Notes: generated by a model from the letters alone, not told the origin. Counted from the first letter of the stretch, positions 54,063 to 62,805 are shown. The stretch: 64,000 nt of DNA from VRUG01 sp965372745 (GCA_965372745.1 CBDVDM010000006.1:1-64000); one strand, 5' to 3'. Translations and numbers: made by a program.

Positions 54063-54139
54063 TAGAGCACTTTAATATTTTCTGCTCTGCTTTAGGCCGC
54101 AACAGGCATAAAGTGAGCACGAAAAATTAAATTGCTCTA
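54063..54139. repeat. Inverted-repeat element, short form
   Basis: A 77-bp copy of the element at 51736-51894: the left 39 bases (TAGAGCACTTTAATATTTTC onward to GGCCGCA) and right 38 bases are identical to the long copy, but the 82-bp middle is absent. Flanks are otherwise unrelated. Confidence 0.75.
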
Positions 54140-54223
54140 ATACGCAACATTACTTAAAAATTAAGCTTGCTACAACAACTATTTCAGTTAACTTTCGCCG
54201 TTTTTTCAGCCCGATTTTCATTC

Positions 54224-54370
54224 AACAGGGCCTGTTAGGCGAAAATGGATTTTTATATGATTTCGATAAATGTTTCGCTATGCGTACAAAATTATCAGTT
54301 CCAGTTCCAAAGGCCCTGTTCTGAGTTTGCGTATAAACAACCCACAAGAAAAAGTGCGAAATCGCACTTT
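54224..54370. promoter_or_regulatory. Palindromes in the waaA leader region
   Basis: AACAGGGCCTGTT (54224-54236) is a near-perfect palindrome, with a related AGGCCCTGTT at 54310-54319, and AAAGTGCGAAATCGCACTTT (54351-54370) is a perfect 9-bp inverted repeat with 2 bases between arms. The last, 79 bases before the start, would suit a dimeric regulator or a strong hairpin. No regulator identified; the rest of 54140-54448 holds no gene. Confidence 0.4.
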
Positions 54371-54448
54371 CAGTATATCAAATATTTGACATATCAGCAC
54401 TTTACAAATATCATCTATGTCTGGTTTACGTCTTTTTAGGATATGCTT

Positions 54449-55738
54449 ATGAGATTTATTCTGGATTTTATTTATTTGCTGCTGGCTATTGCCCTTATAC
54501 CGATGCTTCTGTACCGAAGCATCAGCCAAAACCGCTACAAAAAAGGCTGGGCAAACAGGTTCGGAAAATTCCCACTAAAACAGCCCGACAAAAAATGCGT
54601 CTGGATTCACGCCGTAAGTGTCGGCGAAGTCAATGCTACAAAAACAATCGTCAAACTGATAAAAGACAAATTCCCCGATTTCGAAATAGTAATTACCACT
54701 ACAACAGATACCGGCTTTGCCCGCGCAACCAACCTCTATGGCAGCGACCTTTCTGTTTTTTATTTCCCCCTTGATTTCTCATGGACAATGCGACGTGCAT
54801 TCAAAAATCTAAACCCTGCCATTTGTCTGCTCATGGAACTTGAGGTTTGGCCTAATTTTATCCAGACAGCAAATAAATCCAATGTCCCTGTCGTTGTGGT
54901 AAATGGCAGAATCAGCGAAAAAAGTTTTTCAGGCTATAAAAAAATAAAACTCGTCACCAGAAAAATGTTCAATAAGCTGAGTTTAATTCTCGCCCAGACA
55001 GACGAATATGCACAACGCTTCATCGAGATAGGCTGCCCAGCCGACAAAACCATTGTCACCGGCTCATTAAAATACGATACAGCACAAATCACCGATAAGG
55101 TTCACGGTGCTTATCAATTGGCTGCACAACTTGGCATTGATGATGAAAGACTTTGGGTCGCCGGAGGAACCGGAAATAACGAAGAAAAAATCATTATAGA
55201 AACCTTCAGAGAACTGAAAACCAAATCTCAATTCGAGGACCTGCGATTGGTAATTGTACCCCGCAAACCCGAAAGATTCGACGAAGTAGCCAAAATGATA
55301 ACCGATTTCGGATACCCCCTTATAAGGTTTAGCCGAATCAAAGCCGGCACCACCCAATCTATCGAAAACAAACAAGCTGTAATACTCGGTGACACCATGG
55401 GAGACTTGAGAAAATTTTATTCCATTGCCACTATCATCTTTGTCGGCAGGTCACTTGTACCAATGGGCGGCTCTGACATGGCCGAAGCTGCTGCCCTCGG
55501 AAAATGCACAATCTTCGGCCCGCACGCCTTCAACTTCAAACAAACCGTAGATGCCCTTTCGTCCGGTAATGGCGCGATTGTCGTCGAGGATAAAGAGCAA
55601 CTCCTGCTAACCATCAGAAAATGCCTGAACAACCCCGAATTCGCTGAAACTATCGCCCATAACGGCCGTGAAATCATCAGAAGACATCAAGGTGCAACCC
55701 AAAAAACCATTGAGCAAATCGAAAAGTTACTATCCTAA
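54449..55738 (+). CDS. waaA: 3-deoxy-D-manno-octulosonic-acid (Kdo) transferase
   Basis: A 429-residue GT30 transferase that adds Kdo to lipid A precursor at the inner membrane. It has an N-terminal anchor (FILDFIYLLLAIALIPML), WIHAVSVGEVNATKTIV, TTTTDTGFARA, FPLDFSWTMRRAF, LMELEVWPNFIQTA, and VNGRISEKSFSGY, all typical. Presence supports an LPS-bearing diderm. The second ATG at 54449 is 7 bases after AGGA and was preferred over the one at 54443. It overlaps the convergent homocysteine gene by 9 bases. Confidence 0.94.
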   Translation: MRFILDFIYLLLAIALIPMLLYRSISQNRYKKGWANRFGKFPLKQPDKKCVWIHAVSVGEVNATKTIVKLIKDKFPDFEIVITTTTDTGFARATNLYGSDLSVFYFPLDFSWTMRRAFKNLNPAICLLMELEVWPNFIQTANKSNVPVVVVNGRISEKSFSGYKKIKLVTRKMFNKLSLILAQTDEYAQRFIEIGCPADKTIVTGSLKYDTAQITDKVHGAYQLAAQLGIDDERLWVAGGTGNNEEKIIIETFRELKTKSQFEDLRLVIVPRKPERFDEVAKMITDFGYPLIRFSRIKAGTTQSIENKQAVILGDTMGDLRKFYSIATIIFVGRSLVPMGGSDMAEAAALGKCTIFGPHAFNFKQTVDALSSGNGAIVVEDKEQLLLTIRKCLNNPEFAETIAHNGREIIRRHQGATQKTIEQIEKLLS

Positions 55739-56626
55739 TTTTTCCCGCACCGCTTTGATATGCTCAGGACAGGTCCCGCAACAACCGCCTATAATATTAA
55801 AGCCAAACGAATGTATCGTCTCCGCTACTGCTGCAAACTCCTCGCCGGACACCTTATAAACAGTCTCACCGTCAACCAATTCAGGCAGACCTGCATTAGG
55901 CTCTGCTAATAAGACCACATCTGACGACTGCTCTTTCACAACAGCCGCAAACTTTTCTGCCAGTTTAACATAACCTTCCAAAGACACCTTCCCGCAATTA
56001 AACCCGATTCCATCAATCCCATGACCAGCTATTTTATCGACCGCAGCCTCGACACTAACTCCCATCATCGTCCTGAAATCGTCACCAGCTGTATCAAATG
56101 CAAGAGAAACAAACACTGGTAAATCACATACACTCTTTACTGCTTCAACCGCAATTTCAATCTCATCCAATGCCGTCATCGTCTCAATTATAAATCCATC
56201 CACACCGCCGGATGAAAGCCACTTTGCCTGTTCGACAAACGCCGCTTGCAGTTCATTTGCCTTTAATGTCCCCAATGGTTCCAAAAAATCTCCGCACGGA
56301 CCAATATCACCTAATACATATCTCTCTTCGCCCGCTGCTTTGCATGCAATCTCAGCTCCTGCCTTATTTATTTCACTCACCTGTTCACTTAAACCGTGCC
56401 TGCTCAAAGCATATTTGTTTCCGCCAAACGTATTGGTTATAACACAATCGCTGCCTGCATCCAGATATGCGATTTGAATCTCTAAAATAACATCAGGCAA
56501 TTCGATGTTTAGATAATCATTGCACTTTCCAGCCTCAACACCGCGAGCGAATAATTGAGTACCCATTGCGCCATCTAACAGCAATACCTTTTCTCTTATC
56601 CTCTGTCTAAAATCTATTTTAGTCAT
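55730..56626 (-). CDS. Homocysteine S-methyltransferase domain protein
   Basis: A 298-residue free-standing homocysteine-binding domain: LLLDGAMGTQLFARGVEAG, ITNTFGGNKYAL, and the zinc-cysteine sites GFNCGK and GGCCGTCPEHIKAV. It matches the first module of cobalamin-dependent MetH or of short BHMT-type enzymes. No folate or B12 module is adjacent, so the methyl donor is unknown. The ATG at 56626 was chosen over an upstream open frame to 56677 that would overlap the lipoprotein gene. Confidence 0.85.
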   Translation of the reverse strand: MTKIDFRQRIREKVLLLDGAMGTQLFARGVEAGKCNDYLNIELPDVILEIQIAYLDAGSDCVITNTFGGNKYALSRHGLSEQVSEINKAGAEIACKAAGEERYVLGDIGPCGDFLEPLGTLKANELQAAFVEQAKWLSSGGVDGFIIETMTALDEIEIAVEAVKSVCDLPVFVSLAFDTAGDDFRTMMGVSVEAAVDKIAGHGIDGIGFNCGKVSLEGYVKLAEKFAAVVKEQSSDVVLLAEPNAGLPELVDGETVYKVSGEEFAAVAETIHSFGFNIIGGCCGTCPEHIKAVREKLG

Positions 56627-56642
56627 AATTACCGCGTCCTTT

Positions 56643-57497
56643 TCACTCAGGCATTTTAACCGGAACACCATTTTCAACTATATGCTCAAAACCCTCCATA
56701 CTCGGTTTCTCAAAGAGTCTTTTACGCTGCTGTTCGCTAAACTTAGCCTCTTTCGCAGATACAATCGTAATCAAAAATATATCTTCAACTTCCCTCTCAA
56801 TATTCGATATAAACTTCATAACACCCGGAACATAAAAATCATCCGTTACTTTTTTATAATCTTTTAATTCAACTGTAACTTTTCTCTCGCCTTCTCCGTC
56901 AAAGTATTCGATTTTAGCCACTCTCTTGTCACAGTTAAAAATATAAACTTTCTTTACATCCAATCCCTCACTCACCTTTGTTAAAACATCAAATGCCCCT
57001 TCATTTGTCAAAGACCAGCCTTGCGAAAAATCAACCTCTACTGCCCCCATTGCCTCAAGCAGTATCTTCGGGCTTATTTTAAGTCCGTCAAAGCTGTCCG
57101 TTTTTTCCCACCGCCCCCACCAGTAACCGCTTATTTCTTTAGGCCTGATTGCCAGCCAATATTCCTTTTCATTCGAACCTGATACTATCGCCGTAGGGTC
57201 AAAAGCCGCATCACCCTGCAGCCGTATCCGGTCAGGCCAATCAACCCACAGCTTCACATTAAAACCTTCCCTGCGTTGTAAAATCCCGTCTTTGCTCTGC
57301 TGCCACACACAACTGCCATTGACTTTCAATGGTACTGCCCGGCTGCCCTGTAATTTCATCAGCGCCTCAACCTCAGAAGCTGAACCGGCACCGGGACATA
57401 TCCGCAGCTGCTTCGGCACCTGGACCCCGCAACCACTCAAAACCATCAACGAAAATAGTAAATAAAAAAAACCTGTTTTATGTAATTTTCTATTCAT
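56643..57497 (-). CDS. Unknown lipoprotein, LolA/LolB-like body possible
   Basis: A 284-residue lipoprotein with lipobox VLSGC (cysteine near residue 23) after a hydrophobic stretch. The body (FNVKLWVDWPDRIRLQGDAA, VEVDFSQGW, RVAKIEYFDGEGE) has the repeated beta-strand pattern of LolA/LolB-fold proteins that bind lipids, but this is a weak fold impression. It lies 16 bases before the homocysteine-methyltransferase gene. Confidence 0.55.
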   Translation of the reverse strand: MNRKLHKTGFFYLLFSLMVLSGCGVQVPKQLRICPGAGSASEVEALMKLQGSRAVPLKVNGSCVWQQSKDGILQRREGFNVKLWVDWPDRIRLQGDAAFDPTAIVSGSNEKEYWLAIRPKEISGYWWGRWEKTDSFDGLKISPKILLEAMGAVEVDFSQGWSLTNEGAFDVLTKVSEGLDVKKVYIFNCDKRVAKIEYFDGEGERKVTVELKDYKKVTDDFYVPGVMKFISNIEREVEDIFLITIVSAKEAKFSEQQRKRLFEKPSMEGFEHIVENGVPVKMPE

Positions 57498-57561
57498 AAA
57501 CTTAAAAAAGGAAAGATGCTTAAATCAAAAGTTTTGAATTTTGAACGGTAATTTTAAAGTA

Positions 57562-58050
57562 TCAAAGGTTCACCTGTAAAATCTGTTCTATCTGCGATGA
57601 AAGCTGCTCAATCTGCTCCTCATCCAGATGCGGATTTACCACCTCATCGAATTGTTTGTCGCTCATTCGTTTCAATCGCCAAATCTCTTTTCCATCTTCG
57701 GTTTTTGTCGAATCATATTTCAAACATCTTTTGCGCATTAAGACCAGCGCCAGCACAAACCGAAAGTTTATTTTCTCCTGTAATGTTTCTTCTTTTAACC
57801 GGTCAAAAAATGCCATCAGCATATCATCATCAATATATATCTGCTTTTTCTCATCGGGTTGAGGCTGTCTCGTCTTCCAAAAACAATAAACATCAGGCTT
57901 ATCGGATTCCCAGTACTCAACGCTATAATCCCTGCGCTGCAACCCATCTTCGGTTTCTATCAAAGCAGCAAAATAGTCCTCGCCGCACTCTATCCCCCTG
58001 CCAGTGCCGGCACACTGTTCCTGCGATTTTTCTATTTCCCATTCTGCCAT
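57562..58050 (-). CDS. Unknown cytoplasmic protein
   Basis: A 162-residue acidic protein with no signal peptide or membrane segment. Early Cys pairs (ECGEDYFAAL; DVYCFWKTRQ) and a helical C-terminal half (MSDKQFDEVVNPHLDEEQIE) are visible; the first ~60 residues (CGEDYFAALIETEDGLQRRD) look like a short zinc-lacking beta domain. No family recognised. Flanked by lipoprotein and ComEA-like genes on the same strand. Confidence 0.55.
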   Translation of the reverse strand: MAEWEIEKSQEQCAGTGRGIECGEDYFAALIETEDGLQRRDYSVEYWESDKPDVYCFWKTRQPQPDEKKQIYIDDDMLMAFFDRLKEETLQEKINFRFVLALVLMRKRCLKYDSTKTEDGKEIWRLKRMSDKQFDEVVNPHLDEEQIEQLSSQIEQILQVNL

Positions 58051-58168
58051 ACTAATTTTCTAACATATAAAACATCTTGTAATTTCGACCTTGTTAAACT
58101 TCTATCTGTGATAATACCGCAATTTGCTGCCAAAGTCTACCCCCTATTTCGACAACTGCTGCCTGGTT

Positions 58169-58540
58169 TCAAAAGTCAAATCTCAACCACTCACATATTT
58201 TTTCTGTTGTTTTAGGCCCTATTCCTCTAACATTCTCTAAGTCAGCACAATTACAAAAAGCCCGTCCTGTATTTTGTTTTGACCTGTTCTCACGATATGA
58301 AACAATCGCTTCTGCCTTGCCTCTACCTATTCCAGGCAGCCTCATCAAATTTGCCGATGTCGCATCATTCGGATTTATCTGTGCATCCAAAGCAGATTGG
58401 CAGGTTGTTTCGTTGGTAAATTTCGATATGCCAAATAAAATACAGGAACAAAAAGATATAAATATCGCAAGAACAAATGAAAAACACTCAATCTTAATAC
58501 GACTGTTGTCCCCCGGTTGATTCGCACATTCCCTGTTCAT
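58169..58540 (-). CDS. ComEA-like helix-hairpin-helix protein
   Basis: A 123-residue protein: a membrane helix (SFVLAIFISFCSCILFGI, about residues 21-38), then two helix-hairpin-helix motifs (INPNDATSANLMRLPGIGRG, and LENVRGIGPKTTEKICEWLR). This is the ComEA pattern, a DNA-binding receptor used in natural DNA uptake together with type IV pili, which are encoded at 14-28 kb. No comEC or other uptake gene is adjacent, so the role is inferred. Start at 58540 is the only reasonable one. Confidence 0.8.
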   Translation of the reverse strand: MNRECANQPGDNSRIKIECFSFVLAIFISFCSCILFGISKFTNETTCQSALDAQINPNDATSANLMRLPGIGRGKAEAIVSYRENRSKQNTGRAFCNCADLENVRGIGPKTTEKICEWLRFDF

Positions 58541-58578
58541 AACACGCCGAATCCAGGTAATAAAAATTCAAAACACAA

Positions 58579-60063
58579 TTAGCGGGTAAAGATAGTTTCA
58601 CGCAGCTTTTGCAGTACACCAAAGGATTTTTTCTCTTCCAGCTTACTCGTTAGCAAACCGCTGTTCGTTATAGCACCGTCTTTTATGTCAACCAGATGTG
58701 AATATGTCACCGTATCCACAAAGGGTTTGCTGAATGCTATCTTATAAAACTGCTCAAGCCACTCTCCCTGACGCTTTTGGTTCCACTGCTCATGCCACAC
58801 ACCCGCCACTTCAGGCGATTCCAGACCTTCGTTGGATTCACTTGGAACCTCAACCTCTGTTATATACAATGACCTGGCTATTGGCGCAAAGCTGTCTAAT
58901 ACTGCAGATATCTGCATCATATCCCGAATATGCATACCCGCCTGATTTTTACCGAATCGCATCTGCAAGCCAAATGCATCAAACGTAATACCACTCTGCA
59001 AAACCATATCCATATAAACTATCGGAGGTAATGTATTTGTAGAAGCTGTATAACACTCACTCCACGGATTACTTATCTCCACTATCTTCAAAGAGCGGTC
59101 ACTGCATGCCTTCACCGCCATTGTCGCCGCACGGGTCATCTCCAATATCTGCTCGAAGCTGAAGCCAAGACAGTTGAAGACATTCATACCGCTTATCACG
59201 CGCCATACTCGTATATGACCCGCATACCGGTTCACCACCTCGGAAATAAATTGATATGCAGCCTCACGTGTTTTTTCAAACCCATGCTTTCTGCTAACAA
59301 GCCACTTCGGTAAATTCTCCGGCAAAAAACACAGCAAAGGACCTGCACAAATTACCAGCCGTCTCTTACTAAGCGTGTTCACACATGCATCTATAGCCGA
59401 AAAATCATAGTTGCCTTTTTCTGTTTCAATCTGTGCCCAATTAATCGGTATCGAAACAAAATTAAACGATTCAGTAAGTTTTTCTATATATTCTGTATTC
59501 TTAATCTGCTCAGGCTCTATCTGGCACCCAAGACATCCTCGGCCAAAACCGTGATTCGTTCCTCGTGCAGTAAAAAGTGCATTTGCATGTTTGTTCGCAA
59601 GCTTCTCTGAAAAAATTACCGCTTTTTGAATAGACTCATCTGCCAACCTGGATGCTTTTGACACATCGGATATATTTTGAATCGATTTAATAAACAAATT
59701 TTGGGCATCCTGAAAAACACCTCCGTTATTCATGCCATCGAAAAACGACCAGTCTTCACGCTTGGTTATTATCTGCATTAACCTGGCGCGGGCTAACTCC
59801 ACATTCAAAATATAAGGCTGTTTACGTTCCGGCAGACATGCCGTAGAAAGAAGAACCTTGCCAAATCCCTCTACAGACCACAGCAATGTCAATCCTGCTG
59901 TTTCACGATTGGGCTTCTCACATTCTATTATCCCTTTTTTGAACGTAATCCTGGACCGGCGGATTGTTATTCCATCACTGCCGAAAAGATATGCACCGCA
60001 AAGTTCAAATTCGTCTACCAACTTACCATTTTTTAAAACCTGAAATCTCACAATACCTCTCAA
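58579..60063 (-). CDS. GH10-like TIM-barrel protein with an altered catalytic site
   Basis: A 494-residue protein whose C-terminal two thirds follow GH10 endo-xylanases: WAQIETEKGNYDFSAID (near 209), DAFGLQMRF (near 362) and ITEVEVPSE with the nucleophile-position E403. The acid/base site, normally WDVVNE, reads VWRVISGM (286-293), so the acid/base glutamate is missing. The first ~110 residues are a beta-rich carbohydrate-binding-like part. No signal peptide is visible. It is therefore probably inactive or repurposed. Confidence 0.7.
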   Translation of the reverse strand: MRGIVRFQVLKNGKLVDEFELCGAYLFGSDGITIRRSRITFKKGIIECEKPNRETAGLTLLWSVEGFGKVLLSTACLPERKQPYILNVELARARLMQIITKREDWSFFDGMNNGGVFQDAQNLFIKSIQNISDVSKASRLADESIQKAVIFSEKLANKHANALFTARGTNHGFGRGCLGCQIEPEQIKNTEYIEKLTESFNFVSIPINWAQIETEKGNYDFSAIDACVNTLSKRRLVICAGPLLCFLPENLPKWLVSRKHGFEKTREAAYQFISEVVNRYAGHIRVWRVISGMNVFNCLGFSFEQILEMTRAATMAVKACSDRSLKIVEISNPWSECYTASTNTLPPIVYMDMVLQSGITFDAFGLQMRFGKNQAGMHIRDMMQISAVLDSFAPIARSLYITEVEVPSESNEGLESPEVAGVWHEQWNQKRQGEWLEQFYKIAFSKPFVDTVTYSHLVDIKDGAITNSGLLTSKLEEKKSFGVLQKLRETIFTR

Positions 60064-60263
60064 ATCAGATTCTTATCTTTACTCTATTTTCGACCAATAC
60101 TACCGGGTTTGTCATATAATCTGTATGATTATAGCAGTTAAAAAACCGAAACGCAATCGAAACTTTCTTTTTGATTATTCTTAAATAACCACTGAAAGGA
60201 CTCTTGGATATTCATTCCTGGAAAGCCACGTTAGACTGCTTTATGTCTCTTAATGAAATTGTA

Positions 60264-60420
60264 ATACCAAGTCCGATTATTAAATGCGATGTTGTCATTT
60301 CGACCGAAGGGCCACGAAGTGGCTCGTAGTGGAGAAATCTGTTTTTTTAATAGATTTCTCGACTCGCTTACGCCTCGCTCGAAGTGACACACGAGCGCAT
60401 TAACTAATCGTAATTCGTAT
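60264..60420. repeat. Long palindromic repeat (MITE-like)
   Basis: A 157-bp imperfect palindrome: ATACCAAGTCCGATTATTAA at the left matches, on the other strand, ATACGAATTACGATTAGTTA at the right. Inside are GTCATTTCGACCGAAG / CTCGAAGTGACA arms and GAGAAATCT...AGATTTCTC around a short T-rich loop. No reading frame. It begins inside the stretch 60064-60432, which otherwise holds no gene. Confidence 0.75.
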
Positions 60421-60432
60421 AAGGTATGTGAT

Positions 60433-60903
60433 CTAATTCAATGACACTTCATCGGGTACGTATGAGACGTGATTCTTCATTTGAAGCTCGTAGAGAAGGT
60501 TGTTTTTCTCAAGAAGCCTGGCAATCAGGCTAACCTGGTTAAGTAGCATTTCAATCAGGTCTATATTTATCAACGTCGATTCCGGACTGTACCGCGGCAA
60601 TGCCAGTATCACGTATCCGCAATTAGTACGCTCTGTACACAACTGCGCCGCAACTATACTAAAATCGTCTATCTGCGTAACAACAGGTTCGTCACCGTCA
60701 TCAATCTTATCACGCAAATCTTTCAAATATGACTCGCTGATATTCAATGCCGAGAATCGTTCAGAATCGCTGGGCCAACAGTTTCCCTCACTATCCATAA
60801 TTACCATAACAGGACCTTGCTCCGGCATAATCTCAAATATATGCCTTGCTGTCAACTCGTTTAATGCACCGCTCTGCGAAAATGACGAATCAAACATATC
60901 CAT
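60433..60903 (-). CDS. Unknown protein near a signalling module
   Basis: A 156-residue acidic protein without signal peptide. A beta-strand-rich centre (VVTQIDDFSIVAAQL, TNCGYVILALPRY) and a C-terminal helical part (LIEMLLNQVSLIARLLEKNN) resemble small sensor-type domains (GAF-like), but I cannot assign a family. AAGGAG lies 9 bases before the ATG at 60903. It lies on the same strand as the anti-sigma-like and STAS genes (61756-62805), which suggests but does not show a signalling role. Confidence 0.5.
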   Translation of the reverse strand: MDMFDSSFSQSGALNELTARHIFEIMPEQGPVMVIMDSEGNCWPSDSERFSALNISESYLKDLRDKIDDGDEPVVTQIDDFSIVAAQLCTERTNCGYVILALPRYSPESTLINIDLIEMLLNQVSLIARLLEKNNLLYELQMKNHVSYVPDEVSLN

Positions 60904-61100
60904 ATGCTAAAACTCCTTACTCTGTTTTCAATATACCACTGTCAGCCTGCATTTCGGTTGAATTATACGAAGACTTGTTTAGCTTCTTAATTTGCGTAAA
61001 AATACATCACTTTAAGACATGAAAACAGCTATCACTTTAACTGTAAGATATGTTTATAGGACCCAATCACCATGCGATTAAAAGCTAACTATCAAACTAA

Positions 61101-61742
61101 TCAAAATTCAAGTGTCGATTTTAGACGTGACATCGGAAATCTTTTCCCCGGGCAATCCGTCACACCTGCACCCGGAGTTGATTTGTGACCATATACACGG
61201 CCTTTACTTATTGCGTAACGTTTTTGAAGAAAATGAATCAGTTTCTTAACCGCCTCCATCTGTTTTGTTGTCGGAGCTGTCTTATTAAAATTACCAACAA
61301 GACAAATACCGACAGCCTCTTTATTCGCCCAGTTTCCTGCAGTTCCACCGCAATGTGCACCTGTCTTCTGCTGTCGCCAGCGGTATGTAACCTCAACTTC
61401 ACCATCACCGCTGTTAGTACCATTACCTATCACAAAATCATACCCGACCCCCTCCCAATGATTGCCTTCACGATGCCACTTATCAAATATTGCAGCATTA
61501 CCATTCTTCGTACCCGAATGATGTATCACTATCGCCGTCCATTTCCTCTCCAAATGCGATGGCGGCACCCATCCACGAGGCACATAACTATTTACCTTTA
61601 CAACCTCTTTGGGTAGTTGCGAAATCTTAGGCAGGACTATTTCCGGTGTTGATGTATGCGTAATTTGCGGCATCGGCTCTGCCTGATATACACAACCGCC
61701 AAGAATGCTGATACATAAACACGCTATAAAAAGCCTATTCAT
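61101..61742 (-). CDS. Lipoprotein N-acetylmuramoyl-L-alanine amidase (amidase_2/PGRP type)
   Basis: A 213-residue zinc amidase. Lipobox LGGC (cysteine near residue 17) anchors it to a membrane. The catalytic domain has IVIHHSGT (first zinc His), HCGGTAGNWANKEAVGICLVGNF and VYGHKSTPGAGVTDCPGKRF (second His and the Cys ligand), the amidase_2 set. It cleaves the bond between MurNAc and the stem peptide in peptidoglycan. It lies 13 bases after the anti-sigma-like gene, but no functional tie is evident. Confidence 0.87.
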   Translation of the reverse strand: MNRLFIACLCISILGGCVYQAEPMPQITHTSTPEIVLPKISQLPKEVVKVNSYVPRGWVPPSHLERKWTAIVIHHSGTKNGNAAIFDKWHREGNHWEGVGYDFVIGNGTNSGDGEVEVTYRWRQQKTGAHCGGTAGNWANKEAVGICLVGNFNKTAPTTKQMEAVKKLIHFLQKRYAISKGRVYGHKSTPGAGVTDCPGKRFPMSRLKSTLEF

Positions 61743-61755
61743 TTTCTGATATCCA

Positions 61756-62184
61756 TTACTTAATTTTTGTTTTTTTACTACGATACTTGACCATACGCAC
61801 GCTGTTGCCTGACTGATTGAATTCTACCACATCCATATATGCACGCATTAGAAGCAATCCCCGTCCTCCTGTTTTATAAAGATTTTCCTGACTCCGCGGG
61901 TCCGGCACAGCCTCCGGTTTAAATCCACCACCTTCATCTGTCATACTTATTTCAATCTTATCGGTATCTACCGAATAATCGATTTTAACTTCTTTCAGGG
62001 TATTCATTTTATTACCGTGTTTCACTGCATTGATAAATGCCTCTTCCAATGCAAGATGGATAGCGAAGATGTCCTCCGGACTAAATTCATTCGCTTCAAG
62101 CTGAGTCAGAATCCATCGGCACTCCTCTTCAATTACTGATGGCCTGCTTTCAAGAGTCATTGACCGACTTATAGGTATCTTCAT
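61756..62184 (-). CDS. Anti-sigma-like serine kinase (RsbW/SpoIIAB HATPase family)
   Basis: A 142-residue single-domain GHKL kinase of the RsbW/SpoIIAB type: HLALEEAFINAVKHGN (N box), MTDEGGGF (G1) and TGGRGLLLMRAYMD (G2). Such proteins bind a sigma factor or phosphorylate a STAS-domain anti-anti-sigma. A STAS protein is encoded at 62437 on the same strand, fitting a partner-switch pair. Start not firmly set: TTG at 62211 and ATG at 62190 are also in frame, with no clear ribosome site. Confidence 0.83.
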   Translation of the reverse strand: MKIPISRSMTLESRPSVIEEECRWILTQLEANEFSPEDIFAIHLALEEAFINAVKHGNKMNTLKEVKIDYSVDTDKIEISMTDEGGGFKPEAVPDPRSQENLYKTGGRGLLLMRAYMDVVEFNQSGNSVRMVKYRSKKTKIK

Positions 62185-62251
62185 TACCATCGCTTCACTA
62201 TCTTTTAACAACAGTCTAACTCATAAGTTACCTGTAAAGAGTTTTTGGATA

Positions 62252-62396
62252 TCCCGATTTATCGGGATTGTTTAGCCGTCGCCGTACTGGCGATACATTA
62301 ACCGCCTTCGGCGGAACTTCTTTCCCGATACATCGGGACGGATTTATATTTTTATATCTCTGTGTTCTCTGTGACCTCTGTCCCGATGTATCGGGA
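62252..62396. repeat. Three short palindromes with consensus TCCCGAT-NN-ATCGGGA, and other hairpins
   Basis: TCCCGATTTATCGGGA (62252-62267), TCCCGATACATCGGGA (62323-62338) and TCCCGATGTATCGGGA (62381-62396) are 16-bp palindromes. Between them are CCGCCTTCGGCGG (62302-62314) and, at 62279-62289, TCGCC...GGCGA after TTTAGC. They lie in the 250-base gap between the anti-sigma-like and STAS genes. Confidence 0.7.
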
Positions 62397-62436
62397 ATAC
62401 AAATTCCTATACATTCGAGTTGCTTTCAGGGCTCCT

Positions 62437-62805
62437 TTAATCTGACACTGACAAACTCTCTTCTGCACTAACTAAATCTTCATAGATATCAAATATTTTT
62501 GTCAGCCGCGTTATTTTGAAAATTTCATAGATTTTCGAGTTTATATTACAAAATCGAAGCTGTCCATCGTGTTCATAGACGTTTTTGCTGATTCGTATTA
62601 AAAGCCCTAACACTGCTGACGAGAGAAATTGAACATTGCAAAAATCAAGTATCAGGTTCAATCGTTTAGACTGCTCAATTACTGACATAATTGAATCCTG
62701 GATAGCTTTGATTTCCTGTTCTTCGAGGATTTTCTCATCGACAAACGTAATTACCGTCGCATTTTCGGTATAATCAACGCTTATTCTCGGTTTTATAGGC
62801 ACCAT
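62437..62805 (-). CDS. STAS-domain anti-anti-sigma factor
   Basis: A 122-residue STAS protein: the central FCNVQFLSSAVLGLLIRISK has the phosphorylatable serine position after the LS motif, in the usual place at the start of a helix, and the alternating strand-helix pattern (ISVDYTENATVITF; LILDFCNVQ) fits. The ATG at 62805 has GGAG 6 bases upstream; an ATG at 62817 is in frame. With the kinase at 61756 it forms a partner-switch pair, although 250 bases of repeats separate them. Confidence 0.85.
   Translation of the reverse strand: MVPIKPRISVDYTENATVITFVDEKILEEQEIKAIQDSIMSVIEQSKRLNLILDFCNVQFLSSAVLGLLIRISKNVYEHDGQLRFCNINSKIYEIFKITRLTKIFDIYEDLVSAEESLSVSD

Noticed and set aside
54245..54439. Small open frame before waaA
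   Set aside because: No ribosome site; covers the palindromes and is low in protein-like pattern.
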